A stretch of DNA of 64,000 bases from CAZSSH01 sp964609825 (GTDB taxonomy: Bacteria > Verrucomicrobiota > Lentisphaeria > Victivallales > Victivallaceae): positions 62,001 through 126,000 of the forward strand of contig CAZSSH010000003.1 in assembly GCA_964609825.1 (NCBI GenBank), in the 5' to 3' direction. The notes beneath the pieces are model-generated. The model made no database searches. It saw only the letters and a program-made list of their open reading frames with translations, and had not been told where the DNA came from. A program made the translations under genes and the position numbers. Shown piece by piece: positions 51,732-61,375 of the stretch (position 1 is its first letter; every line of letters begins with the position of its first letter).

Positions 51732-53774
51732 TTACTCCTCCAGTTTCAATAGTTCAATATCATTGAGTTGATCGATGGCAATGGTGACAGTGTCGTTGGC
51801 GACGGTAAACGCTTGACTTTTACCGTCCGAAACGCGGGTGATTTTACCAACCTTGATCCCGAAAGGCAAGCGGACGGTGAAACGCACATCGCGCAAAGGG
51901 ATGTTGGGCAAACAACTTTGATAGTTAACCAATCCCAACGCCCAGACCTTGGGCTGATTGGTTTTGAGCAAAGTGACTTCAGTCTCCTGCCCGAGATTGT
52001 GCTCGGCAACGATCAAGGCGGGCAAAATTTCTGCAAATATCCGGCGACCGAACTCTTGTTGCGAATATTGTTGCAAGGCAAGCAGCCCAGTCGCCAGATA
52101 GAGTGCCCTCCCCTTGCCGAAGCGGTGGTCGGAGAGCCCGACAAAGTCGGTCAGCGGTCCCGGCGGGTTGGAATGGATCGAGGCATATTGTTCGGCGTCG
52201 TTGACCGGAAAATCGGGGAGTGACAACCGCGCCCGGATTTCCGCCGGGTCGTTGGCCGACACCAGCGGCACCGGCCAGCCCTTGGCGGAGATGAGTTCGT
52301 CGTCAAAGCAAATGTAGCTCACCTTGCCGCCGTCGGCTCCCGTGTATTTAATATTCAACACGTCGGCCAATTGGAAATTGCCGTTGGACTTGCCGTCAAG
52401 CTGCTGGAGCGAAGTTTTGCCGGTGACCAGCAAGGTGCCGCCCGCATGGACAAACTCGCGGATGTGCTTTACTTCGCTTTCGCTCATCGCCATCGCATTG
52501 TTGATAATAACTGCGCGGTAACCGGATAAATCACCGGTGGCGTCAGTGATGACGGTATACGGGATGTGCAAACTGTTCAAGACCGCCACCGTGCCGATGA
52601 TTTCATCAAGCATCGGGTAATGTCTTACCCCCATATTGTTGGCGTTATTTTCGGGCGGTGCCGCCAAGTGCGAGCCATTGTGCGTTTCGTTAACCGCACT
52701 GGCCATCGAGAAGTAGACGGCGACTTCGGCCTTGAGCTCGGGGCGAAATACTTCGGCAAATTCGCGGTATGGCCGCAAGCGGTCGGCAAGAGCATTCAAG
52801 CGCCGATAAAATTTGTCCTCCAAAGTTCCATCGGGGTTGATGGCGTCAATAAAAAAGTACGCGCCGCCGTTGGCCAAGGTCGTCGCCGCATGCAAAAAGA
52901 GCTCGTCCTCGGATTTGGTCGAGGTGTGATCATTTAAATCGACGCAGCGCGAGGTCATGAATTCATAGGGCTGCTTTTTGCTGTAGGCGGCAAATACTTT
53001 GCACCCCAGCCGCTGCTGCAAACTTCCCCCATAAAAGTCGCCCGATGAGTAATCGGAGGCTGCCGCCAAAGCAGTACTTTGGCCGTAACTCCAACCGTGC
53101 AACACCGGCGAAAACTGGTGCGTCACCGCCACGCCGGGCCGCGCCTTTTTGGCGAAATCGGTGAGCCGCTGCGCAAACTCAGCCAAACTCGACTCGCGCC
53201 AGCGCTGAAACTTGACCCACTCGGGGTTGCTCCAGTCCATCACCGCGGGGATTTCCTTGCCGTACTTGACCCGGCAGCTCGGGCAGCAGCACACCGTCGG
53301 CCAAAAAGTCATGTCGATAAAAATGGCTGCCACCGGGTAGGCCAAAACTTCGGCAAGCTGCTGCTCGGTGAAGCGCGTAAACTCCTCATTGTTGGGGCAA
53401 TTGTGATAATAACGGTTGTGGTGATTTTTGCCGTTGTAATCGCGGATGTTCCACTCCGGGTGGCGTTTGGCCGAGTCGTTGTGATAGATGGTGGTATAAT
53501 AGGCGACCGGGACGATGTCGGCGGCGCGCAAAAGATGAACCGTTTCGCCGAAAAGATCGCGGTCGCGGCAATTGTTGTGGATGTGCCCGACTTTGGTCGG
53601 GTAGTAGCAATTGCCGTTGTGGTCGCAGGAGTAAACCATCGCCGACTCGATTTTGGCCAATTTGACCATCGCCACATAATTGGCCGGATCAAATTTACTC
53701 ATATACTCGGGTTTGAAATCGGTGATATGGTTGTCGATGAGCAACCGGCTGTAACAGTCAAAAAAATCTTTCAT
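51732..53774 (-). CDS. Putative glycoside hydrolase: GHL6-like barrel plus beta-galactosidase trimerisation-like domain
   Basis: The protein has 680 aa from the ATG at 53774 (AAGGAG upstream). The first half is a barrel of the hypothetical glycosyl hydrolase 6 type: RHPEWNIRDYNG, HNCPNNEEF, AIFIDMTFWPTVCCCPSCRVKYG (Asp with CCCPSC) and VTHQFSPVLHGWSYGQS. From about 380 a class I amidotransferase-like domain (ALPYTVIT, YRAVIINNAMAMSE, HAGGTLLVTG) resembles the GH42 trimerisation domain, then a small C-terminal beta domain. No signal peptide. The substrate is unknown. The AraC gene at 53855 is divergent. Confidence 0.78.
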   Translation of the reverse strand: MKDFFDCYSRLLIDNHITDFKPEYMSKFDPANYVAMVKLAKIESAMVYSCDHNGNCYYPTKVGHIHNNCRDRDLFGETVHLLRAADIVPVAYYTTIYHNDSAKRHPEWNIRDYNGKNHHNRYYHNCPNNEEFTRFTEQQLAEVLAYPVAAIFIDMTFWPTVCCCPSCRVKYGKEIPAVMDWSNPEWVKFQRWRESSLAEFAQRLTDFAKKARPGVAVTHQFSPVLHGWSYGQSTALAAASDYSSGDFYGGSLQQRLGCKVFAAYSKKQPYEFMTSRCVDLNDHTSTKSEDELFLHAATTLANGGAYFFIDAINPDGTLEDKFYRRLNALADRLRPYREFAEVFRPELKAEVAVYFSMASAVNETHNGSHLAAPPENNANNMGVRHYPMLDEIIGTVAVLNSLHIPYTVITDATGDLSGYRAVIINNAMAMSESEVKHIREFVHAGGTLLVTGKTSLQQLDGKSNGNFQLADVLNIKYTGADGGKVSYICFDDELISAKGWPVPLVSANDPAEIRARLSLPDFPVNDAEQYASIHSNPPGPLTDFVGLSDHRFGKGRALYLATGLLALQQYSQQEFGRRIFAEILPALIVAEHNLGQETEVTLLKTNQPKVWALGLVNYQSCLPNIPLRDVRFTVRLPFGIKVGKITRVSDGKSQAFTVANDTVTIAIDQLNDIELLKLEE

Positions 53775-53854
53775 AACAATGTTTTCTCCTTGCATTTTTA
53801 GCATACCATATTATATTATAGCAGATAAAATGCAATTATATAGAGGAAAAAACC

Positions 53855-54766
53855 ATCATTAATAGCATAAATCAATACTTAGACCAATTTGACGCCATTC
53901 ACCCCGACAGCCGTCTCCGGTGGCACGGCATCTGGCCCGGCGGCCAGATTGAGCGGAACCGGCTCCTTTATGATTATGAGTTGGTGTACTTCAGCGGCGG
54001 GAGTGGCCGCGTCATTACCGAAACGGCGACGTATCATTGCAGCGCCGGGGCCTTGATCATCATCCCCCCCCGGCTCGTGCACTGTACGATCGTCGATTTT
54101 GTCGCCGAACGCTGGTGCATCCACTTTGATTTTTACGGCGAGTGCCGCGCCCAGCAAATATTGGGGCAACCTTATATTTACCTCGATGACAACGAAACTT
54201 ATGATGAGCAATTGACCGCGCCCGAGTTGCCGCCCGAGACAGGAGTCCGGTTTCCCCTCGTCCGTCAATTGGCCACGGCGCAAATGACGCAGATGGCCGA
54301 ATTGCTGCGGCACTACTGGGTGCATCACGTCGATAATTTTGCCGGGGTATTGTTTCGCCGCTCGCTGTTGCTCCGTATTTTATCATTGGCATTGGGGGAC
54401 GCAACGATGCAATCCGCACCGGAGCCGGCCAAAGCGGGGAGCGTCTTTTTCGCCGCCAAAGGTTTGATCGACCGCCATTTTCACCGGCCCAAGCTGACGA
54501 TAAACGACATTGCCGCCACCTTGCGGGTGACGCCCAACCATCTGTTGAAACTGTTTCGCCGCGAATTGGCGCAGACGACGAGTGAATATTTGCAAAACCG
54601 GCGGCTGATTCACGCGGCCGGGTTATTAAAGGAAAACCGGCTCAATGTCGCCGAAGTCGCCGCCGCGAGCGGTTTTGACGATGCCAATTATTTCTCGCGG
54701 CTGTTTCGCAAAAAGAATCAACTTACCCCGCTCCAGTACCGGCGGCGACACCAAATCCAACCATAA
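53855..54766 (+). CDS. AraC-family regulator with non-standard start codon
   Basis: The AraC domain (about 205-300) has IAATLRVTPNHLLKLFRREL and VAAASGFDDANYFSRLFRKK. The family N-terminus (WHGIWPGGQIERNRLLYDYELVYF) is encoded upstream of the first ATG/GTG/TTG (TTG 53981). In that frame the only starts are ATC 53855 or ATT 53858, both well placed after AGAGGA (53842-53847). The upstream stop is at 53819. A one-base loss in the A6 run at 53847-53852 would instead join an ATG at 53830. It is divergent from the GHL6-like gene. Confidence 0.72.
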   Translation: MINSINQYLDQFDAIHPDSRLRWHGIWPGGQIERNRLLYDYELVYFSGGSGRVITETATYHCSAGALIIIPPRLVHCTIVDFVAERWCIHFDFYGECRAQQILGQPYIYLDDNETYDEQLTAPELPPETGVRFPLVRQLATAQMTQMAELLRHYWVHHVDNFAGVLFRRSLLLRILSLALGDATMQSAPEPAKAGSVFFAAKGLIDRHFHRPKLTINDIAATLRVTPNHLLKLFRRELAQTTSEYLQNRRLIHAAGLLKENRLNVAEVAAASGFDDANYFSRLFRKKNQLTPLQYRRRHQIQP

Positions 54767-54798
54767 AAAAAGCACCCTCTCCGTGATGGAGAGAGCGC
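54765..54798 (-). terminator. Terminator of the ATPase-Oad-DUF2062 operon
   Basis: CTCTCC (54777-54782) pairs with GGAGAG (54788-54793), loop GTGAT, with extra pairs outside; on the minus strand it is followed by seven T (54771-54765). Confidence 0.85.
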
Positions 54799-54814
54799 CG
54801 GTCAACGGGATCAG

Positions 54815-55336
54815 TTACGGCTTGGCGGATTTTTGAGCCTGCCGTTTCTGCATCAGTTTCGCTTTTTCCTGATGGTACTTGATGACGAGTTTTTTGACAA
54901 ACACATAGGTGATCGGCGTCATCACGGCGGTAAGCAAAGCTCCGCCGATAAAAAACGCCGCCACCAACTCGCCGCCGAGATTCCAAAGCGAGCTGAAATC
55001 CTGATTTTTAAGCACATCATTAAGCGCCGCTTTGACTTCTTGATAACTCAAATCCCCGCCGATGATCTTATTGCCCACGTAACATTGCGCGGGGTAAATA
55101 AAGAAAATCGTGATTTGATTGGTCAGCAAGGTTCCCAACGCGGCACCGATTTTACTGCCTTTCATAATAAAGGCAGTCGGGATGGAAAGCGCCAACTGCA
55201 ACCCGAACGGGATCAGACAACCGTAAAACATGCCGATTGTCCAACCTCTGGCAATGTACTCGGGCGTCGCCTTTTCTTTGACGATCTTGGAGTACAAGCC
55301 AATCAGCTTATATCTGACCCATTTGGTGAATTTCAT
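54815..55336 (-). CDS. DUF2062 family membrane protein
   Basis: The protein has 173 aa. ATPEYIARGWTIGMFYGCLIPFG (about 23-45) is the DUF2062 signature, with helices near 37-57, 66-82 and 117-145 and a Lys-rich cytoplasmic tail. The function of the family is not known. It is the last gene of the P-ATPase, OadA, OadB, OadG operon, 26 nt after oadG. Confidence 0.85.
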   Translation of the reverse strand: MKFTKWVRYKLIGLYSKIVKEKATPEYIARGWTIGMFYGCLIPFGLQLALSIPTAFIMKGSKIGAALGTLLTNQITIFFIYPAQCYVGNKIIGGDLSYQEVKAALNDVLKNQDFSSLWNLGGELVAAFFIGGALLTAVMTPITYVFVKKLVIKYHQEKAKLMQKRQAQKSAKP

Positions 55337-55362
55337 CGCTTTCCTTCCTGTGGCTGATTAAA

Positions 55363-55539
55363 TCAACCTTTTTTAGACAACGCCACGGCAATCGCCACGG
55401 CCTGAGCCAACTCTTCGCTGTCATCTTTGGAGGTCAGGCTGATGATTTTGCACAACACATAAATCAAACCGGACACGGCAAAGCCGACGATCGAGCCAAG
55501 AATAATGGCCGTAAACATAATTTCCAATGCAGTAGACAT
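55363..55539 (-). CDS. Small OadG-type gamma subunit (58 aa)
   Basis: The minus-strand frame from ATG 55539 to TGA 55363 codes 58 aa: one transmembrane helix (about 8-34), then SLTSKDDSEELAQAVAIAVAL. A helix followed by an acidic stretch and AVAIA(V)AL near the end is typical of the gamma (OadG) subunit of Na+-decarboxylases. It starts 9 nt after the OadB stop. It was not long enough for standard ORF cut-offs. Confidence 0.8.
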   Translation of the reverse strand: MSTALEIMFTAIILGSIVGFAVSGLIYVLCKIISLTSKDDSEELAQAVAIAVALSKKG

Positions 55540-55548
55540 AATCTTACC

Positions 55549-56808
55549 TCACTTTGCCGCCATTACCATACTAATATAAATCGCGGTAATAATCGCGGTG
55601 GTAATCACCCCGCAAATATTTGCGCCCAACGCATACTGCATGATGATCGCGCCCGGATTCTCTTTGGAGGCTTCCTTTTGCGCGACTTTGGCCGTACTCG
55701 GCACGCAGCTTACCCCGGCAATCCCGATCACCGGGTTGTATTTGCCGCCGGTAAAGAAGTACATCAGGTAGCCGCCGATCAAACCGCCGACCGCCGACAA
55801 CCCCAAGGAGAGCATCCCGAGAATCAGCAACGGAAGCACCGCGGGGCTCATGATGGTCTTGGCATCACAGAGGACACCGAGCAAGAGGCCGAGCGAGAGG
55901 GTCGAGCCGTAGAGCACGATTTCGCTCACGAGGTACTGGAATTTTTCCAGACCGGATTCGCGGATCGCAATCCCCAAAAACAACGCAAAGAAAAGCGGCG
56001 AAGCCACCGGAAATAAGAAAGACAGCAATACGCAGGCGATAACCGCAAAGACCAGTTTCTCTTCGGAAGTGGCCTTAAAGGTCTTCTTTTCGGGAGGCAT
56101 GGCGATGCCGCGCAATTTTTTGGGCACCAGGAAACGGATCAGATACGGGAACCCGCCGTAAGCGAGCGCCAAGTAGAGATACGCCACCACAGTGATCGGC
56201 ACAAACAAATCGGGAGCCATCTTGAGTGAGCCAAAGAGCACCATCGGGCCGTCGGCGCCGCCGACGAGAGCGATGGACGCAGCCTCGCCCAATTTCATAT
56301 TGGGGAAGAGCATCGCGATCGGGAGGGTGAGAAAAGTCCCAAGCTCTGCAAACAAAGCGATAAACATACTTTGGAAAGGACGCGCCATGATGAACCCGAT
56401 GTCGAGCAGCGAACCGATGCCGATAAAGATCAAACAGGCGATCAAACCGTTGCTGAAAGCAAAGGTGTACACCGGCTGCAGCCAGTCAATCTGGCTCAGT
56501 GTCATCAAGTGGTCGTTGTTGGACTCAATCGAGTCGAGAAACAGCGTCCCGATTTTGTGCGGATCGATCGTGGTTTTGGCCGCCATGTTGATGGGGTCAA
56601 AAAACATCATCCCGGCGTTGATGGTACTCATGCCGAGACCCATCGGAATCATCAGCAAGGGCTCGAGCACACCTTTGCGCCCGAGATAAACCAACACGAT
56701 GCCCAAAAGCATCAAAACGACCCGGGCAATCACCACTTTCCAATCGGTTTCCCATTGGTAGGCAATGACCTCAAAGCCTTGAAATATTTTACTAAATTCG
56801 ATATTCAT
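55549..56808 (-). CDS. oadB: Na+-translocating decarboxylase beta subunit
   Basis: The protein has 419 aa from ATG 56808 (the frame also has a TTG at 56823). It has about nine to eleven helices and the family motifs GADGPMVLFGSLK (about 184-196), IGIGSLLDIGFIMARP and GIAGVSCVPSTAKVAQKEA. This subunit couples decarboxylation of enzyme-bound carboxybiotin to Na+ export. It lies between the biotin-bearing alpha subunit and the gamma subunit. Confidence 0.94.
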   Translation of the reverse strand: MNIEFSKIFQGFEVIAYQWETDWKVVIARVVLMLLGIVLVYLGRKGVLEPLLMIPMGLGMSTINAGMMFFDPINMAAKTTIDPHKIGTLFLDSIESNNDHLMTLSQIDWLQPVYTFAFSNGLIACLIFIGIGSLLDIGFIMARPFQSMFIALFAELGTFLTLPIAMLFPNMKLGEAASIALVGGADGPMVLFGSLKMAPDLFVPITVVAYLYLALAYGGFPYLIRFLVPKKLRGIAMPPEKKTFKATSEEKLVFAVIACVLLSFLFPVASPLFFALFLGIAIRESGLEKFQYLVSEIVLYGSTLSLGLLLGVLCDAKTIMSPAVLPLLILGMLSLGLSAVGGLIGGYLMYFFTGGKYNPVIGIAGVSCVPSTAKVAQKEASKENPGAIIMQYALGANICGVITTAIITAIYISMVMAAK

Positions 56809-56827
56809 GATCTGATATTCCAATCAA

Positions 56828-58657
56828 TTAGTATTTGATCAACGCCAACGCGCCGCCGGTCTGCACTTTGTCGCCGGTGTTGATTTCAAAGCTCGCCAGT
56901 ACGCCGTCGTGCTCGGCCATGATCTGCGTTTCCATTTTCATCGCTTCCAACACCATAATCGGGGTATCGGCTTTGACCGCGTCACCCGGCTTGACCAGGA
57001 AACGGATCACAATGCCCGGCAGCTTGGAGTTAACCTGATGGAATTTGTCGAGCGAAGACTCCGACGCGGCCGCAACTTGCGGCGTCACCGCAGCCGTTTT
57101 GGCCTCCTTGGCTTTGATGGAGAAAGGTACGGACTTGCCGTTGACCGTGGCGTTGCCGCCCTTGATTTCGACATGATACTCTTTGCCGTTGATGACCACA
57201 GTGGTTTTGGGATCCACGGGAGCGGCCGGAGCGGCCGCCTTGGCGGGCTCATCTTTTTTGGGCTCGATCTTGCGGACGCCGATCTTGGCTTCGCCCTTGA
57301 GGAAGGCGATGCCCTTTTCGAGGCAGGAAGCGGCGATAAAGATGTTTTCGTCGGTGATCGGGAGCTGGTTGGCTTCGAGCATCTTGACCATGGCATTGCG
57401 GCCCTTGGCATGATTTTCGTCATTGATGTCCAGCGGGTTGCGGGTGGTGACTTCGAGCTTGAGCTGCTCGGAGGCGATCTTGATCACTTCGGCGTCCGGA
57501 GTGCCCGGAGTCTTGCCGAAGTAGCCGAGGACCATCTTGCCGTAACCTTCGGCAATCTTTTTCCAGGGGCCGAACATCACGTTGTTAAAGGCCTGCTGGA
57601 AGTAGAACTGGGACACCGGAGTCACCGAGGTGCCGTAGCCGCCCTTGACGACGACTTCGCCCATGGCGGCGATGAATTCGGGGTATTTGTCCATCAAATT
57701 GTTGTCGCGCAACATCTGCGTATTGGCGGTCAACGCGCCGCCCGGCATCGGAGAGAAGGGGATCAAGGGCTCGACCTTGGTCGCTTCCGGCGGCATGAAG
57801 TAGTCCTTGAGGCCTTCTTTCATATCTTCTTCGAGCTTGATGATGCGCTTGTAGTCAATGTCAAGCGTGTAATCAGTGCCGCGCAAGGCGTGCCACATGG
57901 TCAAAATATCGGGCTGGCAGGTGCCGCCGGACAACGGAGCGATGGAGAGGTCAATCTGACTCGCGCCGCCGTCGATAGCGGCCTTGTAGGACAACACGCC
58001 GCAGCCGGCGGTTTCGTGCGAGTGGAAAACGATCTTGACTTTGTCGCCGACCAAACGGCGGGCCATCTTGATGGTTTCATAAACTTTTTGCGGACAGGAG
58101 GTGCCGGAGGCATCTTTAAAGCAAAGCGAGTCATAGGGGATTTCGGAGGCGAGGATGTTTTTCAAGACGCCTTCGTAAAATTCGGCGGTGTGACCGGTGC
58201 AGCCGGGGGGCAACTCCATCATGGTGATGGTGATTTCGTGTTTGAGACCCGCTTCGTAAATGCAATTACCGCTGTAGATGAGGTTGTTGACATCGTTCAG
58301 CGCGTCAAAGTTGCGGATGGTGGTAATGCCGTGTTTTTTCATCAGTTGCGCGTGCAGTTTGATGATGTCGCGCGGCTGCGAGTCGAGGCAAACCACGTTG
58401 ATACCGCGGGCCAAAGTCTGCAAATTGGCGCCGGCGCCGGCAGCCTTGCGGAAGTTGTCCATGACGGTGAAGGCATCTTCGTTGGAGTAAAAATAAGCCG
58501 ATTGAAACAAGGCGCCGCCGCCCGCTTCAAAGTGCTGGATGCCGGCTTTGGCCGCTTCTTCGACCAACGGCAGGAAGTCCCGTGAAAACACCCGCGCACC
58601 GAAAACCGATTGGAATCCGTCGCGGAACGCTGTCAACATAAAATCAACTTTTTTCAT
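56828..58657 (-). CDS. oadA: Oxaloacetate decarboxylase-type alpha subunit with biotinyl domain
   Basis: The protein has 609 aa. The carboxyltransferase barrel has TAFRDGFQSVFGARV, CFKDASGTSCPQKVY, HSHETAGCGVLSY (metal His pair) and the PYC_OADA region. A Pro/Ala-rich linker near 470-490 precedes the biotinyl domain with biotin Lys 574 in VLEAMKMETQ. It carries the first step of oxaloacetate decarboxylation, or that of a close 2-oxoacid. The order here is A-B-G, while enteric operons are G-A-B. Confidence 0.92.
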   Translation of the reverse strand: MKKVDFMLTAFRDGFQSVFGARVFSRDFLPLVEEAAKAGIQHFEAGGGALFQSAYFYSNEDAFTVMDNFRKAAGAGANLQTLARGINVVCLDSQPRDIIKLHAQLMKKHGITTIRNFDALNDVNNLIYSGNCIYEAGLKHEITITMMELPPGCTGHTAEFYEGVLKNILASEIPYDSLCFKDASGTSCPQKVYETIKMARRLVGDKVKIVFHSHETAGCGVLSYKAAIDGGASQIDLSIAPLSGGTCQPDILTMWHALRGTDYTLDIDYKRIIKLEEDMKEGLKDYFMPPEATKVEPLIPFSPMPGGALTANTQMLRDNNLMDKYPEFIAAMGEVVVKGGYGTSVTPVSQFYFQQAFNNVMFGPWKKIAEGYGKMVLGYFGKTPGTPDAEVIKIASEQLKLEVTTRNPLDINDENHAKGRNAMVKMLEANQLPITDENIFIAASCLEKGIAFLKGEAKIGVRKIEPKKDEPAKAAAPAAPVDPKTTVVINGKEYHVEIKGGNATVNGKSVPFSIKAKEAKTAAVTPQVAAASESSLDKFHQVNSKLPGIVIRFLVKPGDAVKADTPIMVLEAMKMETQIMAEHDGVLASFEINTGDKVQTGGALALIKY

Positions 58658-58669
58658 AACTCTTTGTTT

Positions 58670-61294
58670 CTATTTGTTTTTTGTTCTTATAAAAAACCTA
58701 ACTGCTTCCCCGATCCAGAGGATGGCAGACGTCACCAAAATAATCCCGAGCCACTCGGCAAAGCCGAGAGGCACCGTGCGGAACACTTTTCCGCCCAATT
58801 GGACAATCATAATTTGTCCGATCAAAATGCCGGCCGCGATGACCCAAAAAATCCGGTTGCGCGTCAACTCCGCAAACACGGAGGACCACGACCCGAAGCA
58901 TTTGACATTCATCAAATTCCAAAACTGGAACATTACAAAGCCGCTGAATAATACGGTTAATTCTTTGTCCGCTATCGCCGCACCGTCGTGCGTCAACATA
59001 AAGGCGTAAAAACAGCCGATGAAAAACAAGGCGACGGCAAAAATATTGATTGCCATGGCTTTGCTGACGATAAAGTCCGACGCTTTGCGCGGCGGGCGCT
59101 TCATCACTTCACCGGTGGGGGGCTCGGTCGCCAGTGCCAGCGCGGCAAAGGTGTCCATAATAAGGTTGATCCACAGCATCTGAATCACGGTCAACGGCAG
59201 CTCAATGCCCAAAAACGGCCCCGAGACGGCAATGCCGACCGCGGCCACGTTGATGGTGAGCTGAAAAACGATGAACCGCTGAATATTCAAATACAGCGAT
59301 CTCCCCCAAAGTATCGCCTTGACGATACTGCCAAAGGAGTCATCCAAAAGAATAATGTCCGAAGCCTCTTTCGCCACCGCCGTACCGGTCCGCCCCATCG
59401 CCACGCCGACATTGGAGAAATTCAATGCCGGAGCATCATTGGTCCCGTCGCCGGTAACCGCGACCACTTCGCCGTTACCTTGGAGCGCTTTGACCAATCT
59501 CAGCTTGTCGTTGGGTCTCGCCCGCGCAATCAACTGCAAATCGTTGACGCGATCGCGGAGGTTCTGATCATCCAGGGCTTCAAACTCGCGCCCCTCGATG
59601 ATGTTTCCCGATTTTTCCCAAAGTCCGATCTGGCGGCCGATCTCCGTGGCAGTCACGGGAGTGTCGCCGGTAACGATCTTGACTTTGACACCGGCGTCGC
59701 GGCACGCGGCCACCGCCGGGGGGACTTCCGGGCGAACCGGGTCGGCAATGCCGACGACGCCCATGTAATTCAATTTCACCGGCAGCACTGCAATATCATC
59801 AACGGTCTTATCGCCCACCTCGGCATAGGCAAATGCCAATGTCCGGCAGCCTTTGGCCTGCTTGGCTTTAAAATCCTCGACAATCTTCGCTTTTGCGGCC
59901 TCATCCAGCGCAACCGGCTGCTCGCCGACCATCTGAAAATCACACTTATTGAGAATGATTTCCGGTGCGCCTTTCAGATAGAGCACTCTTCTTTGAGTCA
60001 AAGGAGAGACGCCCAAGGTGGCCATGAATTTGTTTTCGGTGTTGAAAGGCCACTGTTTTTCAATCACAAAGGAGTGCCGCAACGCTTGATAATCCACATT
60101 TTTATCAAACAGATAACGGATCAAAGCTCCCTCGGTGGGATTGCCCAAAACAGCGACTTCGTTTTCTTTGGTGCTCAAGTTTGCAGAAGAATTAACTGCA
60201 AATGCCTCGTAAATCCGATCCACGTCCATCTCAAAGGACAACGACTCCAAACGCATCTGATTCATGGTCAGCGTGCCGGTCTTGTCGGTGCAAATCACCG
60301 TAGCGGCGCCGATGGTTTCGCAGGCGTGCAACTTACGCACCAGACACTGGCTTTTGGCCATCCGGCGCATACTGTAAGCAAGGCTCAGCGTCACACTCAT
60401 CGCCAGCCCCTCGGGCACGGCGACCACGATCAAAGTCACGGCAATCATGAAAAAGCTGAGAATGAGGCGGATCGTCTCCACCTCTCCATAACCACTCCAG
60501 CTCTCCGGCAATTGCCCCGACAATCCAGCTTTGATGAGCAAGGTGACAAACAGCACCGCGGCCAGTGTGCCGCCGGTCGCGGCGATGACTTTGCCCAATC
60601 TCACCAATTGCGTTTGCAGCGGAGTGACAGCATCACTTACCGACGAGGCCTCGCGGGACAATTTGCCGATTTCGGTCTGATTGCCGACGGCGGCGACTTT
60701 GGCATAGGAGTAACCCTCCATGACATTGGCGCCGCGCAAAAGCAGATCATGCGGATAGGAAGCCTCGGGCAAGCCCGCGGCTTCGGCTGCTTTTGCATCC
60801 GTCTTGTCGACCGGCTCGACTTCGCCGGTAAATTTGGACTCGTTGACATGCAAGTTGACCGCTGACAAAACCACCGCGTCGGCGGGAATCTCTTCGCCGG
60901 TTTCGACAAAGATGACGTCGCCGACCACCAGCTCTTGTTTGGGAATTTCGCAAAACTTGCCGTCGCGGATCACCTTGACCGGCGTCGCGTCATCGACCTG
61001 ATTTAAAATATCAAACTCGCAATTGGCCTTGTATTCGTTAAAAAATGCAATCCCGGTGGATAAAAATATCGCTGCGATGATCCCCGCGCTCTCGATCCAT
61101 CCGCCCGTTAACAGGCAAATGACCGTCGCGACCATCAAAACAACGATGACCGGGTCTTTGAATTTTTCAAGAAAAAGCACCCAGAGCGATTCGCGCGGCG
61201 GCGGGTCGATCAGATTGGTTCCGTTCTTTTCCCTGCTGGTTACCACCTCCTGCGAGGTTAAACCGGTGAATTTTTGTGTTTGCTCAACTGACAT
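58670..61294 (-). CDS. P-type Ca2+-transporting ATPase (PMCA/SERCA-like)
   Basis: The protein has 874 aa. The actuator has TGEVEPV (TGES-like), the catalytic DKTGTLT is present, and the hinge reads GDGTNDAPAL. VAVPEGLAMSV in M4 and NIQRFIVFQLTINVAA in M5 are typical of the PMCA-type Ca2+ branch; the N-terminus has about eight to ten helices in all. It is the first gene of the operon, 12 nt upstream of oadA. Ca2+ is the best guess; another cation cannot be excluded. Confidence 0.92.
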   Translation of the reverse strand: MSVEQTQKFTGLTSQEVVTSREKNGTNLIDPPPRESLWVLFLEKFKDPVIVVLMVATVICLLTGGWIESAGIIAAIFLSTGIAFFNEYKANCEFDILNQVDDATPVKVIRDGKFCEIPKQELVVGDVIFVETGEEIPADAVVLSAVNLHVNESKFTGEVEPVDKTDAKAAEAAGLPEASYPHDLLLRGANVMEGYSYAKVAAVGNQTEIGKLSREASSVSDAVTPLQTQLVRLGKVIAATGGTLAAVLFVTLLIKAGLSGQLPESWSGYGEVETIRLILSFFMIAVTLIVVAVPEGLAMSVTLSLAYSMRRMAKSQCLVRKLHACETIGAATVICTDKTGTLTMNQMRLESLSFEMDVDRIYEAFAVNSSANLSTKENEVAVLGNPTEGALIRYLFDKNVDYQALRHSFVIEKQWPFNTENKFMATLGVSPLTQRRVLYLKGAPEIILNKCDFQMVGEQPVALDEAAKAKIVEDFKAKQAKGCRTLAFAYAEVGDKTVDDIAVLPVKLNYMGVVGIADPVRPEVPPAVAACRDAGVKVKIVTGDTPVTATEIGRQIGLWEKSGNIIEGREFEALDDQNLRDRVNDLQLIARARPNDKLRLVKALQGNGEVVAVTGDGTNDAPALNFSNVGVAMGRTGTAVAKEASDIILLDDSFGSIVKAILWGRSLYLNIQRFIVFQLTINVAAVGIAVSGPFLGIELPLTVIQMLWINLIMDTFAALALATEPPTGEVMKRPPRKASDFIVSKAMAINIFAVALFFIGCFYAFMLTHDGAAIADKELTVLFSGFVMFQFWNLMNVKCFGSWSSVFAELTRNRIFWVIAAGILIGQIMIVQLGGKVFRTVPLGFAEWLGIILVTSAILWIGEAVRFFIRTKNK

Positions 61295-61375
61295 GAATGT
61301 CCATTTGGTTTAGAAACTGTGAATCCGACTTACAACCGACCCCGGAACCGGAACATCCAGCCCGGGATCATGCAT

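Noticed and set aside
56909..58585. 558-aa frame opposite oadA
   Set aside because: Antisense shadow; low-complexity Gly/Asp/His-rich sequence and no domain.
58988..60865. 625-aa frame opposite the P-type ATPase
   Set aside because: Antisense shadow; repetitive basic sequence with no recognised fold.
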